Shown one piece after another: positions 36,460-49,221 of a stretch of DNA of 64,000 nt. Source of the DNA: Serpula lacrymans var. lacrymans S7.9 (lineage: Eukaryota; Basidiomycota; Agaricomycetes; Boletales; Serpulaceae); assembly GCF_000218685.1 (NCBI RefSeq), contig NW_006763294.1:558001-622000 (forward strand), given 5' to 3'. The notes beneath the pieces were generated by a model, which worked only from the letters and a program-made list of their open reading frames with translations, made no database searches and had not been told where the DNA came from. Position 1 is the first letter of the stretch; each line of letters starts with the position of its first letter. Made by a program: the position numbers and the translations under genes.

Positions 36460-38037
36460 CCTTGCCAAATTTCGTAGTATTGCTGCGTAGCTCCTATAAC
36501 TTGAGTAGCCTAGCTTGCCGTCTGAACTGCAGCCTAGCGATGTTCGTTATGTTGGCTTAGGGTAAATTTGTGTACTTCGGTCGCAGTACACTGTTAGATA
36601 AAATTCTCGAAATCATGGTGTATGAATTTCTGTATAGGCACGTGACAAAAGCAGTATATTCGAGCCCGTGAGAATGTTTCTGCATATCTCTTTCCTCGAC
36701 CGATATCAACAGTCCGGCCATTCTACAACGACGAATAATATCCTCATCGTACCAAATTACAACTCAGACTCTATGAAATACCATAGGATTATCCATATTT
36801 CAACATTTTGAATTGCGGCCTCAAATTAGGTGAAATGATGCTTGCCTACTAGTATAACTTGTCGAACACCTATGCCTGCAGTAATTTTTTGGAAGCGGTA
36901 AATAATGGCCAGAATGGCCGTTTCTGCGATGGAGTGTTGGGGAGCGGAATACAGGCACATTGAGGAATTCAATACAGCATGAGCGAAGCTCATGGGCGCT
37001 CCCGGATATACCACATTGGCTATAGTGCTGAGAGCGGGTTGTTGATAAGCTTCAGGCAACAGTTACTTATCGATCCGACCAGCAAGCCAGACTGGGCACT
37101 CGTGGGTCCTGAGGCACCACAGGAACTCATTATCTGTCGCCTTTGCAGGGCTTTTCTTCGCTGGTTCCACTTCTACACGATTTTGGAGCATTTCATTCGG
37201 GAGAATTACAAGATCCGGGCACTCTTCCAATCGTTGTCTATTGTAACTTTTGTGGCTAATCTTTGGGGAACTATCCTCACATCTGGTAAGGTAATTGTTC
37301 CTCAAGGAGTTAGCTATGCCCTCTGAAGCTGCTTGCTTTCAGGAAATATGCAAACTTAGTACCTGTGACCAGCGCGAAAGTTCCTCAGCTTATTGCTGGG
37401 AAAATGGTACATCAACGGACAGCCAGTGTCGATACTGTTTGGCCGTGGCTTGGTCAAGGACGCGGCATAAATACTACACAAGTGCTATCCCACTGGGTCA
37501 AAAGTGTTCCACAGATAAATGTGGCTTATTATGTTCTTTGACGATCATCGTAATCGCCGTGCTTCTAAAGGGGTCCAACATGAGATAGCAGTAGGTCGTC
37601 CTACTCAGCTTCAAACCTCACGCGTTGATCAGCTTTTTCTTTAAATAGTTCAGCACCAGCTTCTGGACCATCCTAGTGATTGGTTCTTCGGGATTTGCAG
37701 AGGACGAAGAGCTTCCAGTTGACCACCGCAGTCATCATGAAATCTATACGTTATCGTAGGGCCATCTTATCCATAGTAGGTCAGAACAACGTCTCTTGAC
37801 GTGGTTCATGAAGCGTTCGAAAATCGTTTTTAGATGGAGATGGAGCGTCAGACCACTCATGATCTCCTAGCCTCCCTATTCCGATACTTTGTGTGAGAGG
37901 ATGGCGATACTCTTTTGCTATCGCGAGACATCGAGAGCCGTCCTTCCGATCCCGTCTAGCATAAAATGCCTTCATTGAACGATGGTACTCCCTCAGTCCA
38001 CACCCACATATCTTCATAACACCCTATCATCTCCACC
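36460..38037. other. Gap upstream of DRS1
   Basis: CACGTGAC lies at 36639-36646 in the DRS1 promoter. The frames across 36.8-37.6 kb are short on both strands, and none has splice support or family resemblance. Confidence 0.4.
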
Positions 38038-38309
38038 ATGCCTTTCGTCCAACACGGTGACAAAGCCTCTGCTGGTATCGGCACTTACCACGATGTTGCT
38101 GGAAACCAGACCAATACCAACACCACCGACAACTCCCGCAAATCGGGTTCTGGCAACACTACCAACACAAACAACTCCAACTCCAACAACGACTCCTCTG
38201 TCACCCAGCAGCGTAAGGTCCTTTCTCTTTCATTCGAGCATTTACGATAATGATGAATCGAATATGAGCAGTTTCCGGAGCTGGATCTCAGCGTGCTGTT
38301 CGTCGTTGA
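38038..38309 (+). CDS. Small Asn/Thr-rich protein with GNQTN motif
   Basis: Two exons (38038..38212, 38272..38309) join across a 59-bp intron to 70 residues. It begins MPFVQHGDKASAGIGTYHDV and continues with AGNQTNTNTTDN and an Asn/Ser tract, ending in a basic GSQRAVRR. No signal peptide or membrane segment is seen. Motifs of the type DV.GNQTN are, from my recollection of agaricomycete proteomes, frequent in short proteins and at the N-termini of some NACHT-type receptors, where amyloid-like signalling has been proposed; this is inference only. The strong Asn bias, ATG context and clean splice support a real gene. Confidence 0.6.
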
Positions 38310-38893
38310 ATATTTGCCTATACTCTTGCATGAGCGTCAGTGGATGGAATGTGAGGTGAAGTTTTGAATCGACAACATGCTGCGCCAAGTCACTTATGAA
38401 ATGCTCTTTCTCGCAGGCATGTCTTTGTTTTTCTTGATCGTTACTCTATATTTTTGGCGAGAGAAAATCTTATACACGGTCGGAGCTAGCTGGTGCTTAC
38501 AGAGTAGTATGAATATGAGATACTCGCAGGAAGTTTCAATGCACTCCTTGTTGAATGGTTCAATATTTCTGGAGATTCATTCATTGTCCTTAAGTTGAGT
38601 GATCGTGGTAAACATCACATTCACCAGCAGCATTCTGATAAGGGGTATGTGTTTATGGTGTTAACTTCGGGCCTATTTAGGGGGTGATCAGATGACCGAC
38701 TTGGACGTAACTGCAATGAAGTACTGATTGAAGCCTTATGTCCCTGGATCGCGTAGCGATGCACTGCAAGTCACGATTATTACCGTACATAATGCAATCG
38801 ATATCTCGGCGATATTAGGGATGGGCTCATCTCGTACTTCAAAAAGATAACTGATGTAGCGGGTGATAGGCTTAATCCCCCCTACATCACACC
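38310..38893. other. Gap before alpha/beta hydrolase gene
   Basis: Upstream region of the hydrolase gene. No other feature recognised. Confidence 0.35.
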
Positions 38894-40221
38894 ATGCCAG
38901 TAGCTCCAATAGACAATAATGGAACTGTGCTCTACTACGAAGACACAGGAATACCAACAGGTTCCACGTCTTATACAACCATTGTGTTAGTGCATGGTGC
39001 CATGTTCCACACGCGTGAGTCAACTTACAGACCTCTGAGGTACCAGTAGCTCATCATAGCATTGACATGGACAGCTTCTTTCCGGCCTCTAGTCCCGTAT
39101 GCTGCCTCACAAAACTTACGCCTGGTATTCCTCACGGCCAGAGACTACCCTGGTTCCACTTTGTTCACTGCTGCTGAACTTGATGCCTTTGCAAAGAAAG
39201 AAACGCAATCCGCAGCATTAGAAGCACGTGCGCTCGAGTTTGCCTCGTTCATAGCTTGGTTCATTGAGAACGAAGACATTCCACCGATATCTGAACAGCC
39301 AAACGCCGACGGTCTGGTCACTGGGGGAATATCTTTTCTGGGATGGTCGGCGGGTAACTGTCAGACGACCACCATACTTGCATATGCGGACAAAGTCCCC
39401 GAAAAGACGAGCAAGCTACTAGACAAATATTTCCGCAGTCTATTAGTATATGGTATGTACAACTCGGACACACACGTTACAGAAATACGTACAGGACGCT
39501 CATTGATTCATTTGGTGATGTGATATCGTCGTTATAGCTACGTCCCAGACCTGTCTGGGTGAACCGCCTGTCCCTGGAGTGTACAGTCCCTTCCGGGACG
39601 CGAGTGCGAGCGCCGACGATAAAATCGCCAAGTTTCCTAGCTGGATCACGTCATACTACCCCCAAGCTGAACTTGCTCCGATTTCACCTGAATACTCAGC
39701 CTCACTTGCACCCCGCTCCATAAAGGTGTATGAAGAGACAAAGGGACATACGGTACCAGCTGCTCATTATGAAGAGCCACGCCAGATTCCTTCCGATCAA
39801 CGAATAACGCCGGAAGAATACGCTGAGATGATCGATTCGGCCGCATTGATACGGTCTCAAATCCTTGTCGAAACTGTTGACCCAGCAGTTTATCGTGAGA
39901 ATATGCGCCGAGCACTTAGTGGGTATTTCGAAGATGCAGAAACCGGCGTAAAAAAGACCGTGTGGCCAAGAGCCAAAGTCAGGATCCTGTATTGCGACAT
40001 GGACGTTGGAGACGGTGTGTGGGCAGCGCAGCTCTTCGAACGGCAAGCTGAAGAGAACCGCAAGAACCAAAAGGGAAGAGACGTTGAGGTCGTCACGGTG
40101 GAGAAAGCAAACCATTTCGTGAGCATGAGACGATTGATTTGAAGGGTAGATCACTAATTAACAATAGGTGCACTGGGATGAACCTGAGAGGTTCGCAAGA
40201 TTACTAGCTAAAATCGCGTGA
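38894..40221 (+). CDS. Alpha/beta hydrolase
   Basis: Four exons (38894..39014, 39075..39452, 39538..40118, 40168..40221) give 377 residues. The fold marks are the oxyanion-loop strand TTIVLVHGAMFHT, the nucleophile elbow GWSAG with Ser near residue 132, a late acidic residue in VRILYCDMDVGDGVW, and the catalytic His in NHFVHWDEPERFARLL. That last motif is restored only by splicing out 40119..40167; the frame would otherwise stop just after NHFVSMRRLI. No signal peptide is visible, so the protein is probably intracellular. The substrate cannot be told. A long helical lid-like insertion (TPEEYAEMIDSAALIRSQIL) sits between the third strand region and the C-terminal part. Confidence 0.85.
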
Positions 40222-40815
40222 ATTAGCGAAAGGTGAATTAGCGTGAGTCGTAAAGGTTACTACGCAAAAATATCAATGTGCTACACTTAGCAAATCCTGG
40301 GGCTCAGCTTTATGGTCGACTTTGCTTGCAACAGAAAATGGCGTTCAGAATTGCATACTGTTTCCCAGACAGTATTAGGCTCTTCAAGTCACTGTAGTAA
40401 GTATGCGACACTGTATCATACCTTTATTTGTATGTGTCAAAATGCTTATACAGCTATTGACCGCCATAAGTTATACGTGAATTTGGTCTGACAGGAGACT
40501 AGTATTCCATTGACCAACCTGACTGACAGTGTGAAAGGAAATTATCCACCACGAATGTCACATTTCACGTGATCAACGAAAGGTTCTAAGTATGTCACAA
40601 CTTTGTTGACTTTGAACCACTACCACAACTCTTACTATCCCTATAGTCTAAACCGGCTTGCTGCAGCGTAAATGAAAGTACATCTGAAGACTCTTCAAAG
40701 TTCAAAAATAATATCACTCCAGGAGTCTCAAAATCGAAAGGCATAGTCAAAATCTTTCCGAGGATATTGTCAGGTATCAGGAATCAGGCATAACAACTAC
40801 GACGAGAACTCTAGG
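40222..40815. other. Gap upstream of GT49 gene
   Basis: Contains CACGTGAT at 40566, about 250 bp before the next start codon. No gene recognised. Confidence 0.4.
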
Positions 40816-42485
40816 ATGGGATTCGCGCGTATCATTCGAACTTTACAACTGATATTTTTCTTCTACGTACTCCTTGCAATCCTTGATTCAACAAATCGCA
40901 TCGTCATCACTCCACTCAGCGCTCTTTGGACCTCTTCTCTATCAGTCAAGTCTGACAACAAGACAAATTCTAGCCGCTTCACTTGGGTCGATCTCTTTCT
41001 CACAGAGTTTTCGCGGGGGACACAAAGCAACGACATCAAATTCTCCGAGCCTTCCCAGGAAGCTATCTACTGGCATACATCAGAATATGCCTTGCAGCAC
41101 CACCTAGGTCCCGCGAACGGTAGTGCCACGTCTATGCGCGAGGGTCTTTTCTTATCAAAGGCCTTTGCACAGTCAATGCAACCTAATAAAATAGTTCCTT
41201 TTTTCTATCGTGCATCCGGTACATTCAATCCAGAAGATATAACTATCACTACCCTTGTTACCTCCAATCGATTCAAAGTTTTTGCTCAACTTGTGGAGCG
41301 ATATCAAGGTATGCGGCTTGTTTCACTAATATCAACAAACTATGCCTCCTAGAAAGCTACTTATACACTTACATCAGGCCCGATATCTGTCACGGTCCAC
41401 ATCAAATCTGACTCCAGTCACACAACCGCACTCCTTAACGAATTACACAAGTTATATGCCTCATCGCCATCGATGGCTACCTTTGTAGATGTACATCTGG
41501 TGCTCGACCCTTTCGATCGGCAGCTCAATACTTGGCGCAATATTGCACGATTCTTTGCTCGTACAGACTTTGTGATGATGCTGGATGTCGATTTTGTGGT
41601 ATGCACTGACTTTCGCGCGGCTGTGCGTGCTAGCAAGGCAGTCATGGCTCGCTTGAGTGAGGGTTATACAGCTCTTGTGGTTCCGGCATTCGAGTACTTG
41701 AAACAAGCTGACGGGGCAGATCAGAAAAAGTTCCCCCGAGATAAAAACGTATGTATATCCATACACTCTTCTTTGTCTTTGACGCATTTTTCCTTATTGC
41801 AGTCATTGCTATCCCTGGTCAAAGCAAAGAAAATCGACATGTTCCATCGTTCGTGGGCTCCAGGACACAACAGCACAGACTATGCAAGGTTTTACTCCAG
41901 TCAACCGGGTGAAGTATACAAGGTTACACAGTATCACTCCGCGTACGAGCCGTATGTCATATTCAAGAAGACAGGACCGCCATGGTAAGCGCCGTCCTCC
42001 CAACGTTGCATATGTTTGCTCGTAAACATTCTATGTAGGTGCGATGAGCGATTCATCGGCTATGGTGGCAACAAGGCAGCATGTCTATTCGAGATGTATT
42101 TGTCAGGCATGTCGTTTTACGTTCTTTCCGACCATTTTCTTGTGCACCAAAGTCACCTGTATGAGGAAGCTGCGCGAAGGCAAGAGGTTTGCCCATGCTA
42201 AATCCTGTGCGCTGTATCTGTTACTTATATCATGCCTTAGAGAAAGAGTAACAGAAAAATTTATCAAGATTTCAAAGAGGAGGCCTGTCTCCGGTGCGTG
42301 TTCTTCCTATCATTCAGCCTATCAATTTTGTCCGTATATGCAATACAACATCATACGTACTACGTAACAGATATTTGAAAAGCCACTATGACTATGGCAC
42401 TTTGAACACGACGAAAGGCTGTAATGTTCAAGAGGAGTGTAAAAAGATCAAAGGTGTCTCTCGAATCGCCGCGCAGGTGTGTTAA
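40816..42485 (+). CDS. LARGE-like glycosyltransferase, family GT49
   Basis: Six exons (40816..41308, 41378..41748, 41803..41984, 42039..42186, 42241..42293, 42371..42485) give 453 residues. A short cytosolic tail and one hydrophobic segment (LQLIFFFYVLLAILDS) near the N-terminus indicate a type II Golgi membrane protein. The GT49 core contains the acidic metal-binding motif in MMLDVDFVV (about residues 230-236), the HSAYEPYVIFKK block, and CDERFIGYGGNKAACLFEM with FYVLSDHFLVHQSH. These match the glucuronyl/glucosaminyl-transferase half of LARGE and B4GAT1. In fungi the acceptor is unknown. Only one transferase domain is present, unlike animal LARGE, which has two. Confidence 0.88.
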
Positions 42486-43265
42486 ATTAAACCGGCATGT
42501 TTGCTGTAATCTTTGTCTCTTGTGTACTGACATGGATATGGAATTACCCTTATGGGGTAGCTCCTCGACGGAAAACTTGATTTTAACCTGTGAACATATC
42601 GGGTGTATTCTCTGCCTCGATCAAAATGTCCCAGGACTGTGCAGTGTCCTATTTATGTATCAGGATTGTGCACTGTATCTGGCGCGGGCTGTTGTATCGC
42701 ATATGTTATAGATTTTCTTTTCAGTGTGTTCGTTTTCGTTTTCAGATTCATGGAGTACCTCCATTGAGTTCCTGTTGTCACCCCGAATCGCGAGCATGTT
42801 AGGTGAGTGGCTTATCATGTTGGTGCTGCCTGTTCACAATTAGCCAGCATTCTTATCCTGTTGTAACTCGATGGAGATGGACATAACGTGAGAGTGACAT
42901 TGCTTTCATCATTGTTTGATGGTGTAACGCGTAATGAAAGGTGGGAATTATGCTGTATATGATGTCTATACTTCATCTTAAGCTACGTACTACTCCTTAT
43001 AGCACACTATTAGTTGCCAGCTGCTATATTTCGACATCAGTTTTCTATTTCATCGTTCATCGTTGTTCGCCGGGATGTCAATGCATCGGTTTGCAAATGC
43101 GATGGGTATGTGAACCCCAAGGCTCTTCGGTGCCTAACAGATGCTTTGATGTCGTCCAGTTCGAATCTACTCACGGCAGAAACCTATTTGCATATAATCT
43201 GCTTTTCAAAAGTCATCTGAGTTTTCTCGGGTGATCATATACTATTTCTCAGAAGTACCGTGGAC
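42486..43265. other. Gap before the DUF6533 array
   Basis: Short frames only. I looked for an additional DUF6533 remnant here (YDH or LLSHNEL motifs) and found none. Confidence 0.4.
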
Positions 43266-44942
43266 ATGGACTTCATTAACGAGTTCATAGCCATTGTGCA
43301 AGGAGAACGCTTATTCATGGCTGCTACTGCTTTGGTTGTCTATGATCATGTCATTACCGTTGGACAAGAGGTGATTAATGTTTTATATGGAATTTGAGAC
43401 ATGGTTTACATACCCGGTTTGAGCAGGTTGCCTACTTTTGGAGTGGCCCGTGGACTATACCTAAGTCCCTCTATCTTAGTGTTTGTAGAACAGTCGGAAT
43501 TCTGTGCTTTTGACAACTTGCATATCCAGATTCGATATGTCTCCCTGTGCAATGTGTTGTATGTCCTCTTTCAGAGTTTGATTATCACATCATGCTCAAG
43601 CTTTGATTAGATTAATGATCCTGGGTTAGTTCGTGTCCCACAGACGAGCTTTCTATACCTAACTGGTCTTTGCGGCAACCTGTAGCCTACTTTCACCATA
43701 TGACAGAATCTGTGAGTAGTAATAATGAGTTGGAGAATCTAATCACTAAACCATAACTCTTATCGGCAGGGGTACTAAATTTTCTATGATACCCAAACAT
43801 ATCTAAGGAATAATCTTTATGTGGCTACAGCTGCTATGGTGTGATCCGCGTTGTCTACGCATCGACCACTGCGGTCCTATTTCTCAGCCAGGGTCAGTCC
43901 TTACGTGCTATAAACTCGACCGTAAATGTCTCTGATATGTTACATAACCTAAGCTGTTTACAGTCTTCGGGTGTACTACCTCTTTTCGCATTCCAAAAAA
44001 GTTCAAAGCTTCATCGCATTGCTGTTCTTTACTTGTTTCGTCGTTGAAGCATTTCTGATGGCTTTCGCCTACCGGAACTCTTACATTGAGATCGTCGCTT
44101 CCAACAACGCCACCATCTCCCCGAATCTGGGAAGTAACTTCATGTCTTGTGCATACCTCCCAAAACCATCAACGGCTGCATGGCATAACTTTATACCATC
44201 TGTCGTTCTGCAGTTCATCATGTACGCTATGACGCTTTATCGTCTAATGAAGAGCACGACATCCATCAGTTCACCTACGTTCATAGTGCGATTCCTTAAC
44301 GAGTGAGTCTTTCGTGCTAGCTGCAGATTGACCACAGCAACCAACCAATCTATAACAGGGGTGGACCGATGTACTTCGTAGCAACAGGTACAGCGAATGT
44401 TATCAGCTCAGATATACATCATTGATACTAGCCTTCACAGCTGCACTGGTATACACAGTAGTCAGTGTTTCTGTGGAAGATGAAACAGTACGCATGTACT
44501 CCTGCACATCGTTACTCTATTCACTGACTATATTCACACGAAATCAGATCCGCGTAACAGGAATAGACTCATAGCAAGTGCATTGCTTACATTATCGTTT
44601 TCGGAATGATTGAGGTCCCCTTGAATCTTCAGTTTCGCGTTCGCAACCATCGCGGTTGCGGTCTGCCATGTCCTGCTAAGCATTCGCACCTTGGCTGCTA
44701 GATACGAAGTTGACCCGCACTGGCTCTTGAGCCATAGCGAGTTGAGTCGGCTCCAGTGCAAGAGAGGGGCGGGCGGGGAGCTGTTGGTGGATATGGGAAT
44801 TAATGAGGGGAGCAATATGGAAATCAATGTGCAGTCACCTGAACCAAGAGTTGATGAGCTGCGAGTCTGGACAAAAGTACGTCCCTTGTCTCATCCGGTT
44901 ACTTTAGCTAGCGGCTTTTCGGAGTCGTCCCAAGAATTATGA
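43266..44942 (+). CDS. DUF6533-type multi-pass membrane protein, array copy 1
   Basis: Exon 1 is 43266..43370 and ends TALVVYDHVITVGQE. The YDH...QE pattern is the mark of DUF6533, a family known mainly from agaricomycetes, function unknown. A short exon follows (VAYFWSGPWTIPKSLYLS, from 43428), then small exons for hydrophobic helices (RYVSLCNVLYV; VVYASTTAVLFLSQG). The largest exon (about 43965-44303) contains SHSKKVQSFIALLFFTCFVV and FIPSVVLQFIMYAMTLYRL. The final exon starts near 44634 with FAFATIAVAVCHVLLSIRTL and continues DPHWLLSHSELSRLQC to stop 44942. About seven hydrophobic segments are expected, so the topology resembles a seven-helix protein. Some internal borders are uncertain. 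It is followed on the same strand by three relatives. Confidence 0.7.
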
Positions 44943-45551
44943 ATCTCCCATATTACATTTGTCAGTACGATGCTTTTTTTCACACTCGTCAGCTACATAC
45001 GCATAACTGATTTACTATATAGCATAGAGCAATAGTGTGTCAGTGTGTCAGTTTGTCGTCGACAGCTGGTGTGTGGTGGTCGACTTTTCTTGAGTTTCTA
45101 CGTTATTCTGCCCAACTCGTCATCTCTTGGATACGGACCTTATTGGTACCATGAATCTTTTTATCTTTAATTTCGTACTAGCGATTTAGATGTGCACGTC
45201 AGTCAACATGCGCTGCCGGCATTTGCACAGTGTATAGCCATTTGCTGTAAGCTAATTTGATCTGGTGAGCTCTCATAGACGCCGCGGTGCAACTTTCTAA
45301 AGCTAGTGCTTTTTACATTACCTACAGTACTGCTTTTTGCTGTTCTTTATCTTAATCGTGTAACCGTGACCATGCATATGAAAGTTCAATTCTGCACTGC
45401 ATTTGTTGTGTGCAGGAAGTAAGGATTTAGCCTTACAAAACAGGACATGGTGGGTGTTGAAGATACAACGCAGTCGTAGCACTGATTCCATCACAAGCTT
45501 GATAGGGTGGGGCGTATACCCCGTTGAAAACACTTCGTCTAGGTCCTTACT
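44943..45551. other. Spacer between DUF6533 copies 1 and 2
   Basis: AT-rich spacer with no recognised coding potential; it includes the short direct repeat gtgtcagtgtgtcagtttgtc near 45030-45055. Confidence 0.35.
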
Positions 45552-46742
45552 ATGGGAAACTCGACATTACTCATCGATAATGCACTTGAAGGGCGCTACT
45601 ATTGCACTGGAGCTTTGGCGTTACTTTTCTTTGATCACCTTATAACTCTTGATCAAGAAGTAATGTGTTCGAAGGGTATCTTGATTCCTCTATGCTAACT
45701 CGAACACCTCTGGGTGGAATACTTTTGGTCAGGCCCATGGACACTATCAAGAGGGCTCTATCTAAACGTGAGACTCCATGTTCGGTGGTGTACTACTTGA
45801 TTTGCTGATAGCAGCCTCAGATTCGGTATTTAACACTTTTGAACATCTTGTCAGTTCTCTTTATCAGATTTCCTTTACTCGTCTATGACTGACTTAATTA
45901 TTCTCAGATTTATGTCAATGGGTGAGTATTTGGGATCGCAGCAGTTCACTACTAGAAATGTCTCATTTCTGTATATAGGCTACAACGTTGTTCTGCCGCC
46001 GTCGGTGAGGTCCAGACCCATTCATTAGATCATATCCTGCTCAAGTCTGGTCACTTCTTTTAGAGGTGTATTTCCCTGCTCTAATGTTTCAAAGACACAC
46101 CATGATTTTTATGCGTATACAGCTGCGTCGGGACATCTATTGTCGTCTTCGTTTTGACTGGCCTAATTATGGTTCTTATGCAAGGTGATTTTCGTTGGAT
46201 CCACTGTATATCTTCTATCTCATTTCTTTTTAGCTGTTGTTACCTTTCAAGTGTGGCACCTTTTCACTCATAGTAAACTTGCCCAATCAATTATCGCACA
46301 CATCTACCTCGCATGCACCTTCTCCCAAACTATCTTGATGGGTTATACATACCACAAGTCCCCGTTAATACGTGCACCCATAGGTGCTAATCTTACTTTT
46401 TGCGGATATCTTCCCCCAATAACAACTTGGCACGTGTATATACCCGCAATGGTCCTACATGTGACGATGTATGGGTTGACAGTTTATCGGGTGAAATACA
46501 GTAGTGCATCCATTGTTTCCAGAGCATTCGTTCGAAGATTCATTGGCGAGTGAGTGCTAGCTTTATCTGCTCTGTAATATTAACTGACTAGACATCTGCT
46601 TTAGAGGTGCCCCTATGTATTTAATTGCAACAGGTATCTTCTTCTCTTTACACCTTTCCTGCACATGATCATTCATCGATCCAACAGCTTTCTTTGTATT
46701 ATGGCTCGTAGCCATGGCCATGTCAGGACATGAGGGGGTATG
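45552..46742 (+). pseudogene. DUF6533-type gene, array copy 2, probably decaying
   Basis: Exon 1 (45552..45659) ends ALALLFFDHLITLDQE. The next exon body (VEYFWSGPWTLSRGLYLN, from 45714) is intact, but no AG acceptor precedes it. A good branch site (tgctaac at 45693) is followed by ctctgg where relatives have an AG. The central exon (about 46200-46551) is well preserved: HLFTHSKLAQSIIAHIYLAC, CGYLPPITTWHVYIPAMVLH and SRAFVRRFIGE. A GAPMYLIAT exon and a helix exon (FFVLWLVAMAMSGHEG) can be found. The C-terminal module with LLSHNELSR present in the other three copies is absent before copy 3 begins. The gene is therefore either dying or spliced in a way I cannot see. Confidence 0.55.
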
Positions 46743-47571
46743 TACATTATAGTATTTGAAAGCTGAAAGCTTAACGTTCGTATGGACAGACAATAGCTGG
46801 ATTCAACTCCTAGTAAGTATTGCTGTCTGTTCACCATAGGTGGGCGTTAACATGACACAATTTTGAATCGTTCTCCTGAAGGGGTGCAGATATTGAGAGC
46901 AAGAGCTTCAACCGCAAGTTACCGTTAGATTACAGCCCCGATGATGTGATCATGATACTAGTAGTCAAGTTAGTTCCTCTCCAAGTGATCTCTGGTTGAT
47001 AATTTGCCCGACTTCAAACTGGTAAGTGGGAACCCATATCCTAAGATGTAGGCTTGCATCAGCATCACGTATCATTGATCCTGGCAGTCTCCGCTCCTCT
47101 GTACGGGTGTACTTTTTCCGCACTTTTTTTCGCATCCACACCAATGCCTATTGGCAGAAATACTCATTGATTCAGAATTACATCTGATCAATTCCCTTCT
47201 AAGCAAGCAATTCCCCACATCTTTGGATCTATGAGACTCGAAACTCATGTTTCGGTTGGGAGGTATTAGACTACCGCTAGTGCAGCGTAGGCCGTGTAGC
47301 TGTTAGTCCCACTGAAAGCTCAGTATTCATGAAACGCATCCCATTCCATGACGATATAGTTTCATCAGCTACCCAACGACCACCATCTTTGCACCTTGAC
47401 TGTAAACCTTAACCGAGCATTGCACTTAGGTGATCGAGCACAGGATGGTCATTGTGTTCTCACTTAAAAAGAGCACGATGATTCCAATCCCGAATGTACC
47501 AGGGCTAACTGTCTCCATCGCAAGTTCAACTAACCCAAGTTAGATCTGCGAACCACCGCTCCATAACGAGG
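46743..47571. other. Spacer where the end of copy 2 should be
   Basis: Short pieces with splice-like borders, but none encodes the C-terminal LLSHNEL module. No other feature. Confidence 0.4.
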
Positions 47572-49221
47572 ATGTCTAACACGCTTCAACTTGTAGAGGA
47601 TAATGTCAGGGGAAGTCGTTGTTTCGCCGCAGCTCTTGCATTACTCTCCTATGACCACGTTACAACTTTGGACCAAGAAGTGAGTCTAAATCATGCAGTT
47701 ACTATAACTCAACTCCAGGTTGAGTCTTTTTAGATTTCCTACTTTTGGTCGGGCCAGTGGACACTATCTAGGATGCTCTATCTCAGCGTAATGTCCCCCT
47801 CAATAATGTGATGCATTCGCTCAATTGCCGTGCGCGATACAGGTTCGGTACCTTACAATCCTAAACCTAATGTTTGTCATCTCCCTATGTCCAGTTAGTT
47901 TAAACGACTCAATGATGTGTTTCACAGTTTCGTGTCACTTGGTATGCAAGTCTTCTTACAATTAAGCAAAAAAAATATATGTTCATGAATCAGACCACGT
48001 TACCATTCTTCCGGTTTTGGTAAGAGTTTACCTTGTTTATGGTACTCTGTCGTGCTCACAATTCAATCAATATCTATAGGGGTACTGGTTTTATTTCCGC
48101 TTGGCAGGCCTGGCTGAATACTAGTTTTGTTGCCTTGCAGCTGCGCGGGAACAACTATCACGATCTACATTCTTACAAATGTCATACTCTTGCTTAGCCA
48201 AGGTAGGTGACCGCCATGAAGTTCTCATATTCTTTTAGTCTCATGTTCGCTCCAGTCATATTGACTTTTCGGGTATGGTATCTTTTCACGCATAGCAAAC
48301 ATGCCCAATTATTTGTGGCATACGTATTTCTCGCATGTGTTCTCTCTCAGATCATTTTAATGTTCATCACGTTCCGTCACTCTACATTTGCACGCATTGA
48401 TTATGCCAACGGTGTTTCTGTGTGTGGATATGTTCCTCCAACAACAACTTGGCACGTTTATCTGCCTGCCGTATTGCTACATGTGTTGATGTACGCGTTA
48501 ACGGTTTACCGAGTGGCACATAGCACCACATCTATCGTTTCGAAAGCGTTCGTTCAACGGTTCATTGAAGAGTGAGTGTGCCACATACCCTATAATTCTA
48601 CCTGACCTGATATTGATTTGGTCAGAGGTGCACCGCTGTATTTGATTGCAACGGGTGAGCTTCATGTCCTACGCCTCTATTATGCACAGTTATATCATGA
48701 TTGTTTTTGATAGCTACCCTCTTAGCGGTATTCTTCACTCTGGCCGTAGCTGGGAGTTCGACGGTGGGTACCTTACAGTGTTTGACTTCCTATCTACTGA
48801 ATCTTTGTCTGGACAGATGTTGCCTGTTATAGAGTCATAGTAATTGTTTCACTTTGATTTCATTGAGCTATTGCTCATGGAATGTAACAGTTTAACCTCC
48901 GCCATTATTACCATCGCGGTATGCCATGCCTTGCTCAGTATCCGAACTCTTGCTGCGAAGCTTCACGTTGATACAAACTGGCTATTAAGTCATAACGAAC
49001 TTAGTCGGCTGCGATATAGACGAGGTTTGGACAACGCAGAGCTGCTGGTAGAGGTCGGTAGTCAATACGAAGGTGATCACGTCGAGCTTCTGCAAATAGA
49101 GAACGGACGAGAGAAAGCCAATGAACCCGGAGTACCCCGGCTCTCTAAGTCGTGTCTAGCTACTGCTACTTCTGGAGAGGCGTCTGCAGCTCCTCCTCGT
49201 CTTTCCATCCAAGCTGTCTGA
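47572..49221 (+). CDS. DUF6533-type multi-pass membrane protein, array copy 3
   Basis: Exon 1 starts at ATG 47572 and ends ALALLSYDHVTTLDQE; the next exon reads ISYFWSGQWTLSRMLYLS. Later exons encode VRYLTILNLM, a helix (TTITIYILTNVILLLSQ) and the long central exon (about 48232-48571). The central exon has THSKHAQLFVAYVFLACVLS, CGYVPPTTTWHVYLPAVLLH and STTSIVSKAFVQRFIEE. Small exons for GAPLYLIAT and a helix follow. The last exon, from about 48893, gives LTSAIITIAVCHALLSIRTL, NWLLSHNELSRLRY and an acidic, then Ser/Ala-rich tail ending LSIQAV at 49221. It is the best-preserved member together with copy 4. Function unknown; multi-pass membrane location inferred from hydrophobic segments. Confidence 0.72.
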
